In this document: piece by piece, positions 48,247 through 58,751 of the stretch
Layout: each line of letters begins with the position of its first letter
How positions within the stretch are numbered: position 1 is the first letter of the stretch
Source: Aculops lycopersici
Lineage: Eukaryota; Arthropoda; Arachnida; Trombidiformes; Eriophyidae
Direction of reading: 5' to 3'
Length of the DNA stretch: 64,000 nucleotides
Assembly: GCA_015350385.1 (NCBI GenBank)
Contig: WNKI01000001.1
Span: 6,419,410-6,483,409 of the forward strand
Made by a program: the position numbers and the translations under genes
The notes under the pieces: model-generated
The model's input: the letters and a program-made list of their open reading frames with translations, nothing else
Database searches by the model: none
Told to the model about the DNA's origin: nothing

Positions 48247-48314
48247 TTGTCGGCGTCGCCCTGTAACGCAACCATCACGAGCTCGTTAGAAAACTTTCTC
48301 CTTGGGACACTTAC

Positions 48315-51120
48315 CGGTGCTGCCGCTGCTGTTGCTTCGACTAGTATAACCACTACAAGTTGCAACGCCACGTATTGAATTAACCTGTCCTACTCCGCTA
48401 CCTGATGCCGAAGCTGCTACCTGTTGATTACCACAAATTTCAGTTTCTCTCAAATGATTCAAGCTGTTCGCTGTTGTTGAGTCTCTTCTGTGGCAAGGCA
48501 AATTTCCGCTGCTGTTGTAATTATTGACTTGATGCCTTTGCACTTGTTGCTGATTGGATGCCGACGCATCCAACCGATAACTTCTCCGGTGATGATGATG
48601 ACGACTGCCTCTCAAAATGTTCGAGCTTCCTCTCGATCTATTGGTGTAAAACTGACCTAGTTGAGTTTGATGGTGGCCTGGTGAGTTGCTTTGTTGTTGC
48701 TGTTGCGGCCAGAGAAAATTTAAAATATTGCCTAATAATGACTGATTATTTCGCGTCGTCTGCTCCCTTGTGGATCCATTCAACTCTCGATCACTTGCTA
48801 AATCGTGTTCCTCGTCCAGGTCAATTCTGTCTGCTTCAATATCGATGATAGTTGAGTAACTTGATGCTGATTGGCGACTGTTAATCGAGTGCCGGTGGTG
48901 ATTCGGTGTAACCTGTGGTCTACTGCTACCACCAATATCGCTACTTTGGTACACCGAACCCAATTGTTGTCTCTCTCTCAGCGCCAAACTGGCCAATTGC
49001 TCCTGGCGTTGCTGTTGGATTTTCAACCTATGCCTGGCCAAACGAGCGCTCGTTTCTCTTTGTAGGGAAACAGGACTCCTGCCTGGTCGGTTAGTTTGGC
49101 GCGACTTGTGTCCAACATGATTTCTACGACTTCTAGATTCTGTTGATACTGCCACTGATGCTGCAACTTCCGTTGGTCTTGAGACTTCCGTTGTTGGCAG
49201 TGCCAAAATTTCTCTAGCTTGACCTTGAATTTGAAGTTGAAGCTGTTGTTGCTTATGTTGGCTAGTTGAATTTGCGGAACTTATTTGTTGCTGTAAACGC
49301 TTATTGCTGTTGCTACCCGTTTCCTCCACCAGCTGCTGGTGCAGTCTCTCCTGCTCTTGGGCCACCTCGTAGCTGGCCGAGTGTTGGCGCGACCACGAGC
49401 TGAGCTTACTGCAGGCGCCAGCAACCAGTTGGTTGGCGACACTGTTGGTTAGATCAACTATTGCCATTTCCGCACGCTGCTTCTGTTGGCTTTCAAGTGC
49501 ACAACTTGCAGGTGTCACCAGTTGCTGGCTTTGGTTTCCATTTGGCGCAACTCCTTCTCCTGTCTCAATTGTCGTTGTTGTTATTTTTGTTGCTGTTGCT
49601 GTTGTGTTTGTTGCAGTTGTGTTTTGATGGCTGACAAACTTGAAACTGGCGTCCTTGGCAGCCATACTGTTCGCTCGCTGCCGCTGTCCTTCAGTGGACA
49701 CAACAGCAACCTGTTGCTGTTGTTGTTGTTGTTGTTTTGACGCTGCCAGGTCCACTTGTTGCAGTTGTCCATTTGCAACTTGCGCAACAACTGCGGCAGC
49801 TCCAAAATAATGGCCACTACCACCGCCGCTGCCGCCTACTCCACTCACCCGACGACTTGTGTCAGCCTCCTCCCTGGGATTCAATTGTTGCCTCGCCTCG
49901 GATGTGTGCCACTGAAGCTGGTGCTCTAGCTGGCCAACTCTCCTCCTCTCCTTCATCTCACTCAATTCCACAACTTTGCCTGCAAAATTATCTGCCGCCG
50001 CCACCTCCTCGGCCGACTCTCTGGTAGCTGAGTGGTAGTTGGCCAAACTCGCCGCCGTTCCCTCTGAATCCTTTGTCCCACCTTCGAGTCTGAGCGCCGT
50101 CAAGTGTCGCCGGCGCTGCCATTCGTCAAGCTCGCCAACCTTGTAGGCGTCCCCGATGACCGCAACCTGTTGATGGCGGCCACTCGCGAGCAGCACTGTG
50201 TCATTACCTGCGCTCTGTGTTCTCACACAACAATCCTCTCGCTGCTGCTGCTGCCCACTTGTGCCACAGTTTTTTGCCTCGTCGTTGTCTTGTCTCCTCG
50301 CCTCATCCGCTCCACCGCCGTCGCTTCCAACTCTCAAGGTCGGCGAGCTAGTGGCTAGCTGCGAGCTCAGAAGTGGCGAGGCTTTTTTCACTCTTTGCTC
50401 AAAGTTTCTCCTTCTCTTGTGGCGCTTCAATTGCTTCAACTGACTCCTCGAGCTCGAGCTACTCGATCTCCGAGGCTCACCATCGAGTGCTCGCAAAATG
50501 CTCGGTGATCTGACTATGATTACATCACGCTGACCGCTCAAGTTTTTCACGGTTCTCTCATTGTAAAAATCTATCTCGTTTCTCTCCTCAACTTCCGGCT
50601 GCTCGCCGCCAATAAGCGAGTAGAAATCAATAGCCGACTTGCAATGTTTGCTCTGAAGTCCAGCTTTAGATTTGCCATTGTAATTGATGCATTCCCCTCG
50701 AGTTTCGTGGTAACTCTCATAGTGTTGACAAATTTTGCTTGGCTTGCAAAGGAAGTCTCTCCCTTCTCCTCTGTAGTAGCTGTTTAATTTTTCATCTTCT
50801 TTAGTTGAGCTACCAATTGATTTGGTGGTCTCTTGATTGCTTCTCAAGAATTTGCACGAATGCCACTTGTTGCCGCTCGACGGCTTTGTTGTTCTGGGAA
50901 ACCAATAGTTGAACTCTCCTCGCCTCTTGTCGTCATAATCGTAACAATCTCTATGGCAGGTGTCTGGCTTCATTTGATGCAATAGCCTGCAAGTAACTGA
51001 ATTCTCCTTTAGTTTGCACTCACTCTCCTCATCCTCCCCTTCGTCCTCGTGGTCGTCGTGAACGTTCGCAAAACTTTCGCTACCAAGAATGTCGCCTGTC
51101 GACTTGTATCTGACAACCAT
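48315..51120 (-). CDS. long low-complexity 5' exon, probably of the RING-CH gene
   Basis: An open frame of 935 codons from an ATG at 51120 to a strong donor ACCG|GTAAGT at 48315. Read through the donor, it stops after nine more residues. Splicing to the acceptor at 48020 is in phase (phase 1), removes a 294-bp intron and gives a predicted 1354-residue protein with the RING-CH near the C-terminal third. The first ~160 residues are acidic and carry several cysteines (for example DTCHRDCYDYDD). The middle and end are rich in Gln, Ser and Arg, with runs of Gln around 460-470. No known domain or membrane segment is seen. If it is not joined, this would be an orphan low-complexity protein ending at 48286. 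The length and absence of stops over 2.8 kb support real coding. Confidence 0.7.
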
Positions 51121-51368
51121 TTTAGTTTCACCTGTCGATTGTTACTATCTTCGGCGGTTGAGTTTGATTGGCATTGGTTGGTTAGTTAGTCAGATTGGTT
51201 AGTTAACGAGTGAGTCGGTTGGCTTGTAGAAATTCCGTTACTTTCACTCCCCACTCCCTCAGGTGAACTATCGGCGGTTATGGGTGCACGCGCATTAGCT
51301 GCTCGTCTGTCGAGCGAGCGAGCGAAGCGCGGAGCTCGAAGAAGAAATAATAAAAAGAGCTCTGGGCG

Positions 51369-51437
51369 GCAACAAGTGGTGACTGCACATCGGTCTTGGC
51401 GATAGCGTCGACGACAGTGACGGCGAGCAACAAGTGG
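51369..51437 (+). promoter_or_regulatory. two GCAACAAGTGG sites upstream of the RING-CH gene
   Basis: Perfect 11-base copies at 51369-51379 and 51427-51437, same orientation, about 250-320 bp upstream of the ATG at 51120. This is the tightest pair in the window. Snail/Scratch-type binding is inferred from motif resemblance only. Confidence 0.35.
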
Positions 51438-54393
51438 CGGCTCACACGCGCAAACTTGACGCTTGATTTGAATTCAATTAATGCCTACAGTAGTGGCGCC
51501 AGCAACTCTTTCGCCGAGGTCTCCACTTTCTCTCTATCTCGTCTCTTTTAAACTCTCTCGCGGGCAACATTTCTAATTTCAACAGGTCTAAAGTCACACT
51601 TAAAATGCAGAATCTCTGGAAAAAGTTGTGCGTGTGTGTGCTCAAGTCGCCGCAACGCGTGCATGCACAAAGTTGCCGCTCGACTCCGTATTCCCATTCC
51701 CATGCCTATTCCTCTTTGCATTTCCGCCGGCAAGACACCAGCAACAAGATAGAGGAACAGAGATGAACTATCAAGATAGTTACCTGGGTTCGATGAAGCT
51801 ATCGGTGCCGCTGCTGCTTGTGCGTGTAAAATGAGCCGTCGTCAGCGAGACGGTGTAATTGTTGAGGCCAATCAGCGCGCATAAAACTCACTGATTCGTT
51901 ATCACGCGCAATGAGCCTGCCCATGAGCGCTATTAGGTCGCGCTCGTTGGGCTTGGCAAGGCGCGCGCTCGCGTAGGTAAGCAAGCCACTTGCTTGCATT
52001 TCCGCCCCTCCGAAGTAGACACTCCCGCCCCCCCCCCCTCTCGCCGACCGACTCAAATTTGACTCACTGTGACTTCAACTTTTTCCTACTCTTCCTCTTA
52101 ATCTTTGGCTATCTGACGAACGCGCTTCGTCCTCGAGAATTTGAAAATTTGCCTCCTCGCTAATGGAGTTTCTTTTCAACTGGCATGAGGATCTTTCCTT
52201 TGCTATCGTCTGCAACGACCACCAATAAACTCGAGAGGAACTCAGGAAAGATCCATTGTTTAGCTTGCTTGAATTGATCAATGTCTTACCTTAAATTTTA
52301 TTATTATCTCACCTTAATTACCGTAATTCTAGGGTCTTTAGTTGGGTGAGTGTCTTGCCGACTTGGTCTTCCATTTGTTTACGGCGAAGTTACCTTTCAA
52401 CTTGTCGATTGTCTTGCTTGTTTAAGAGTTTAGTTTGGAACAGTTTTTAGTTTAATATCAGCTGGATGTATAGACGATGACGTTGGGCCTAATGTTGACT
52501 TAGTTTCCTCTCTTCGAAGTGACCACAAATCTACGATTATTTATCTCTCTGTCTGTCCGCCTTTAACTTTAGCTGAAATGAACTGACTATCTCAAAAATT
52601 CAAAGTCACGAGTCCTGAGCGACCTAGCAAATCTTACTTAGTTTATCTTAGTAGTTCAAACTCTCGAGCATGACTCAAGTTTCCTTCTCTGTCTCTATTT
52701 CTCATTTGCCCCCGACCTGCGACCACCACTAATACTATCGCTTATGATCTAACCTGTCAAGCTGTCTAGCCTGCTGGCGGTGGAGTTCTCTGATGACTCG
52801 AAACCTGCTGCCGCTGCATCCACTGCTGCGATAATGATCACTCGATTTTCTACTTAGCTGACACACTGATCGCCGCTATAGCTGCCAAGCTGGCCGCAAT
52901 TTAAACTCGCAACCTTGGATTTCTCGTTGATCGCCTTCCAAGCTATTAGAATTTAAGGCTTGTGACAGAGAGTAAAAGTGATGATGTTGCGACAGACAAA
53001 ACTTACAATCTCTTGTCATTAACTACCGCAATCAACTGCAGCAAAAGGTATCAGTCAGTGACCAAACAAAACATTGGACCCTAAGACAGGACTAAACTAA
53101 ACCACGGCTCACCGCAGCAGACAAATAAGTGATGACTGGGGTTCAGTTTTGATATCGCGTTCCACTGCAGTGCAAGGCAACTTGTATGCTGGCTGATATG
53201 GGGAAATAAAAATACGAGTTCCAAACCAAACGCGGCCGTGGTTGTGCTTGAATCCATTTCCAACCACTGTAGTCAAAATGCCAAGCACGAGTTGAGGCTC
53301 AACCGTGCCACCATTGGTGCCGAACCACTGGAGTCGTGGTGCAATAAGAACTCGAGGCTTGCGTCACACTCTCGCACTCGAGTTCCGTTCTCTCCGCCAC
53401 CTACTTGTGCTTGCTGCAAGAGAGCAACAAGTGGTCGCGCTGGGCGTTCGTTCGCCTTCAATGCGATTGATTGCAAACTGACTCGCCGCCTCAACTACTC
53501 AAATTTAGTTTTGTGGAGAGCTTATTTGAATTATTAGCGTGGCGCGTGCATTTTTTAGCTGCCAGCCTTGGTTGAGTTGCCTGCTGCTTGCTGGCAACTC
53601 TCGAGCGCGCAAACAAAAGGTGAGGTGTGCAAGCGCAACTCGCTCGCTTAGTCACTCGTGGAAGTGAGAAAGTGTGCGAGTGGGGAAACCAAAACCAAAA
53701 TCAAAAGTCAAGTGTCCAGATATGAAAGTGAACGAGTGGAAAGTTTCTTTGTTGTCGCCTAATTGGTAACTTACCTTTTTGTTGGTGTTGCGTTGCGTTT
53801 CAAATTTTGCAAGTTCCTGCTTTAGAATTTGGATTTTTTTTCTTTATTATCTTGCAATCACGGAAATTGAGTCTGCCTTTCTTTCCATGTAGAAAAATGT
53901 TTTGACATACACTGACAGTGACACTAGCTGATTCTGTTATCTCTCGCAGTTTTAGAAATCTACTTGAGTCTTACCTTCTTTCTTTCTCTTTACTTCCAAG
54001 CAAAATATACTGAAATTAACGATAGTCAATCAGACGAGAGCAGTCTAATGAGTGATGTTACTAACCATAAAGAGAAATAGAGGCGGATCGAGTGGATGGC
54101 CATCCAATCGATCAGTTGGCCATCGACATCGAGGCGCAATGTCAATGAACGGTAACTGGGGCAACTGAGTGACTGGGGCAAAGTGAATCCCAGCTAGTGG
54201 ACTAAATGAATGGACTAAAGTCAGCGACGCCCAAGTTCGTGGCCAGCAAGTGTTTTGTTGTTATTAGCCAGATGGGCAAACAAAATTAACACTAGCCAGC
54301 CGACTGTAGACTAGCGGCCAGAATGTGTGTTACTCGAGCATCAGATAAAACAATGGCTAACAAGTGAGCCATTGCGCGCCTCGATGCAGTATT

Positions 54394-54417
54394 GGCGGCG
54401 GCGGCGGCGGCGGCGGT
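54394..54417. repeat. (GGC)8 trinucleotide repeat
   Basis: Eight tandem GGC units. Confidence 0.9.
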
Positions 54418-56222
54418 GTCAGCAGTCGCAGATTTTGTCGTTTCAGTCGCCGTCTTCGTCTGCATGCTAGACACTTTCCTCGCTAGCAGAGGAAGAGATC
54501 GAAGCCAACGCCAAATGCCAACAACTTGTTGTTGATCATACCAAAAAGCGTGGCGCAGAGACCACGACGACGTCATTGTCGCGGTTGGCAAGCTAGCAGC
54601 AAGCACATGTTTGCTAGCTCCTAGATTTTCATCCACCCTACCGCAAGGAGCGCAAAAGTTCAATCTTTGCCTAAATCGACGCTTATAACATTATTATGAT
54701 AGATGATTTCCTTTGCTATTGTGAAAGTTCCGTTAGATTTGGCATAAAATCGTGGTGGTCGTGGGACTCGTTTGCTGAACAGCTATTTTGTTGTCTCCGA
54801 TTTGGCCGCCAGCAAAATTTGTTATGTTGCGCCTCTCCTCAACTGCCGCCATTTCCCTTGATTTGTTTCGCAAATGGAACGGAAAGCGAGATTGACTCTC
54901 TAATCATGTTGCCTCCTCCTTATGCACCTGAGGTAAAGTTTACAACTTCCAGCTAATATTTGCGATCATGTTAGAGAGAACAACAACATCAGCACCAGCG
55001 GCAGAAAGGAGCCGTAAAACTTCCCTTGTGCAAGTGTCGATGCGACAGGATGCTCTGCAAAGTGCGAGGGTTGCGCGTTTGATCGACCGATTTGGATCGG
55101 AGTTAACTCAGTTAGGGCGCCGCCGAGCAACAAGTTGTTGTTGTTGTTGTTGTTGTTGTATACTATCGATTTTTAAGTGTAAGTATTTCTAAGACGAACG
55201 CCTCGCTTTCATAATAAATAGCTCCCTCTCCCTTTTGCGCGCGGATATTACCTGTAAGGAAAAGTTACACGCTTTCGAGTTGCAGCCTGGCACTTACAAA
55301 ACGAGGCAACTATCACCGCGTACAACATCAACGGAGACGACAACAACAACAACAACTTGTTGCCTCAGTTGCTCAGTAAGTTCATTAAAAAGCCAAGTTG
55401 AGCCGGCTAACAGACAAGTGGATGAAAGTCGAGCGCTCAGTTCTTTCTCTTTAGCGAGAGAAGCAGAGAGAGAGAGAGAGAACTGCTTGCCTTGGAATGT
55501 AATGAGCTGTTGCAATTCTCTCTGCCTCCTTCCAAGAGCTCGCAATGGAAATAAAGGTTACGCAGGTGAGGAAATGGAGAGATAACACAGGGAGTGAATG
55601 AGATAGATGCACGCATTCTGCGACAAGCGAGAACGCACCGTGTGCCTCGGTGCAGCTTGCTGGTGGGCGCCGCAAACTCACCTGTTGCTTGTGTTGTTGT
55701 CGCAGGTATGTGTGAGTGTTTCTGTGGAACACCCCAAGAAACTCGATTCAATTTGGGGGAGAGAAAGATAACCAAGCCTCGCAGCTCTCTCTCGCTGAAT
55801 TGTATACCATGTCTCGGATAGTCAATCGCTTATCTCTCGTAGCAGAGGTGGAGGTGCATGATGCATTACATAAGCACGTCTCGAGTTTCTGACGCGCACT
55901 TGGCGCCTCTACTTCAGTCATTCCTAAGCAATTTCAAAACTCGCTCCGAGCGATGATTCGATGTCGCCGCTGCTGCCTGCAACTCTTTGAATCATTTGCA
56001 AATGGACGATCGAGACGAGAGTATATTATTTGATCTTGCTTCGAGCGACTCCACCTTCTCCACAACCGCTATCAATTGAAAGAGGAAGAGGGTAACAAGC
56101 GTGTAGTAGACTAACAGACATATAATAGATTGAAGATAGTGGGATAGATAGTGATTGAGGAAGAAAAATTAACAAGACTTGGATCAACAGATTGAGCAAG
56201 AGAGAAGATAAAGGATTCGCCG

Positions 56223-57281
56223 ATGAAATTTAGTATAGTGAACGGAGAAGGCAAGTCGAAGCAGATAATGAGCCAAGGAGGAAAAAATATATTCAAAATG
56301 ACTTTTCAATGTAAACCGGCGCTGTACGTGCTACTCGTGGCAACTTGCTGGCTTGTAGCCGCTCTAATGGTTGCCGCCGACCACAACCGCAATCAACACG
56401 GAGGCAGCCACCAGAGACGCGACCAAGAGATTGACACCAACATTCGCCACGACGAGAATCAACACCATGGTCACCTCCACCAATCCTCGCCGCAGTTTGG
56501 TCACAATCACCATGCACACCACGTGCCGAACCACCGGCCCGAGCAACACAACCACAACCACAATCACGGTCGCAGGCGGCGAGCGGCCACTAGCGGCGAC
56601 ATGGCGCCTTTGGAGGCCGGAAGTCGCGCGGAGATTGGGTCGTATGTGGAGTATATGAACCAGGAGTTGCGTAGATTTGCAAGACAAATTACCGAGTTTT
56701 TGCCACCAATTGGACAACAGCCGCCACCACCGCCGCAACAAAGCGGAATTGCCGGTTTCTTCTCCAATTTGGGCCCACAAATTGAACGCGCAAAGGCAGT
56801 GCAAACTCTCTTCTCTCCGCCCTCGACTCAAATTTCGCCACTGTCCCCGACGTCGAACGGATTTCCAAATTTGATGGGAGGCGGGAGTGCCACAAATCCA
56901 GCCGAATTAATGACTCAGCTAACTTCGCTAATTAGATCCACTCAGGAGAGGAGCGCGAAGGTTGGCAATGAGGTGGCTCAAAACGTGCAACAAGGCGCTC
57001 AACAGGTGGGCACGCAAACCGTTCAAGCCGCTCAGAGTGCACAGGGCGGTATTCAGTCGGCGCTGAGTGAAATTGGAGCTGGACTTCAGAGAATCGCAGC
57101 CAACAATCCAACTTTGCTTCCGGACGTCAAGAATCTCTACCAAAGTGTCTCGAGCAAACTAAGCTCGGCGCAAACTTCCGTAGCGCAAGCGACAAATCCG
57201 CAGCCCTCGTCGTCGATAACTCCGGCAAAGAACGCCGATGAGCTTGTTGACAATTTGGCTAAAGTCGCGACCTCGGGATAA
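56223..57281 (+). CDS. secreted His-rich precursor with apolipophorin-III-like region
   Basis: The open frame is 352 residues. The functional start is probably M26 (56298), which puts a standard signal peptide (CKPALYVLLVATCWLVAALM) at the N-terminus; M1 would leave a 30-residue charged extension. After the signal peptide comes a His/Asn/Gln-rich segment (about 53-116) suited to metal binding. A tetrabasic RRRR at 117-120 looks like a furin-type cleavage site. Residues 130-160 form an amphipathic helix (YVEYMNQELRRFARQITEFL), then a Pro-rich linker with PPPPP. The C-terminal 130 residues have repeated Gln/Ala/Ser heptad-like helices (NEVAQNVQQGAQQVG) resembling apolipophorin III. I infer an extracellular lipid- or metal-associated propeptide; no family match is certain. 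It is one exon with AATAAA at 57526-57531. Confidence 0.82.
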   Translation: MKFSIVNGEGKSKQIMSQGGKNIFKMTFQCKPALYVLLVATCWLVAALMVAADHNRNQHGGSHQRRDQEIDTNIRHDENQHHGHLHQSSPQFGHNHHAHHVPNHRPEQHNHNHNHGRRRRAATSGDMAPLEAGSRAEIGSYVEYMNQELRRFARQITEFLPPIGQQPPPPPQQSGIAGFFSNLGPQIERAKAVQTLFSPPSTQISPLSPTSNGFPNLMGGGSATNPAELMTQLTSLIRSTQERSAKVGNEVAQNVQQGAQQVGTQTVQAAQSAQGGIQSALSEIGAGLQRIAANNPTLLPDVKNLYQSVSSKLSSAQTSVAQATNPQPSSSITPAKNADELVDNLAKVATSG

Positions 57282-58751
57282 CGTGGTGCGTCGCGACGCG
57301 TTTGAGGCAACCTGTTGAAAGCGACATCTACTTTTTATCCCTGTAGGCTAGCTCTCGTTGGTTAGCTAGGTTCAATCTGAAGTCGCTTGATGGCGCCACT
57401 AAAACTCGTTCCGTTCTCGCTGCATGTCGTTGTTTGCCTGGATAAACGTCGGATTTGCGCACTTGTAAATCCCCTGGCGGAAATCCTCCCCAAGCTCGAC
57501 ACTGCTTGCCAATTGAACCCAACTAAATAAACCCCGACCATCGACTCAACTACCAAGTTGACGCCGATAATCAATCAATTGAATTTATACTTGGCCCTCT
57601 AATTATCACGTGTCATTTCGATGAGTTCAGTTTCATTGGCTTGCTCCTCCTTGATTGATAAGCGCAATTTTCTGACCAGTTTCCTCCACTTTCCGAATGT
57701 ACCAAGATGAGCCGCCAAGAAGGAAACTCATGAATCCCGGCCACCGGAGTTTATCCAAATGTAAGAAAATTGATCGCTCTGGTGGATTGGCGAGGAAAAT
57801 TGATCGATTGCATAATTGAACTGCAGGTATTTTTGTTTGTATGTCTTATTCTATCAATTACAGCAAAATTGGAGAAGGTAAGCTTGTGTCAAGGGGAAGT
57901 AAAGTAGTGGAGATCACATTTTTCCCTACTAGAGAAAAACTGGACGAGTGTGTGCTAAGATAGCGAAGTATACTACTCGGATCGCTAACAGTGTGTGATC
58001 AGGGAGCTAGCCAAGTGGTCCAACTTTTTGCTTTTCTACAGTGTGTGAGTTGCAGTATCAACCAACCAAGGGGGAATGAATAGAGAATCTGATTTCAACC
58101 AGCAACAAGTGGCTCGACTCTCTCTCTCTCGCCTCGAAATCCAAATACCCGCGAGGGTTCTTCTCCTGTAAAGAAGTCTACTGTCTACTTCGCAGCTAAA
58201 CGAAAGGCGCTAAGATAAAGCCGTTAGTCTCCTGGCTGCTTGTCTTCGTGCCAAAATCATTAGCCTGCCTGCGAGCCACTTGTTGCCGGATGGAAGTCTT
58301 CTTGTTGAGTGGGCTTGCGGGTGAGCGATAAGAGTCCTCTCTGAATGAAATGGTGAGAGAGAGAGAGAGAGAGAGTCTATATTATATACTAAGAAGACTC
58401 TTGGGCGACTCTTGATCGCTATATCGAGAAACTTTGTCCTCGATGAGAACAGTCGTAATGGTTGCTGCAGGCGAAGAGTATCAGTATCATTGGCAACTTT
58501 TGTTTCTTCCCATTGTGAATCAAACTTGTTCTCGCTTTTTGGTTAATAATTTCACCAAGCGAATCGCTGAAATAGATTATGGTGGCGGCGGTTGCTGTAT
58601 CATTAGTTGCACCTACTCATGTTTCGAGGAGTAAAAATGAAGAAGAGCATTCGATAAATTCCACTAGAGAGCGAGGGGGTTATCTTTCTGTCGTCGCCTG
58701 CGTTTGTCGACAAGTTTAATGAACTCCTATCTTGACAATTATGTAACACCC
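57282..58751. other. intergenic
   Basis: Contains the 3' untranslated region of the His-rich gene up to about 57,550 and probably that of the minus-strand membrane gene near 58,700. A GA tract lies at 58353-58376. No further gene is supported. Confidence 0.4.
58102..58286. promoter_or_regulatory. paired GCAACAAGTGG motifs, opposite orientation
   Basis: GCAACAAGTGG at 58102-58112 and its reverse complement at 58276-58286; both are perfect 11-base copies. Confidence 0.3.

Larger units (their letters stand above)
51121..56222. other. gene-poor region between RING-CH and His-rich genes
   Basis: About 5.1 kb without a supported gene. The left end should contain the RING-CH gene promoter, with two CAACAAGTGG motifs. 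A further motif is at 53425. A (GGC)n run is at 54394-54417 and a GA tract near 55468-55491. Frames here lack domains. Confidence 0.4.

Noticed and set aside
48099..48286. Independent start of the RING-CH gene at the ATG at 48099 as the only model
   Set aside because: Not excluded, but the strong donor upstream and the in-phase acceptor inside this frame make the joined model more likely; kept as an alternative.
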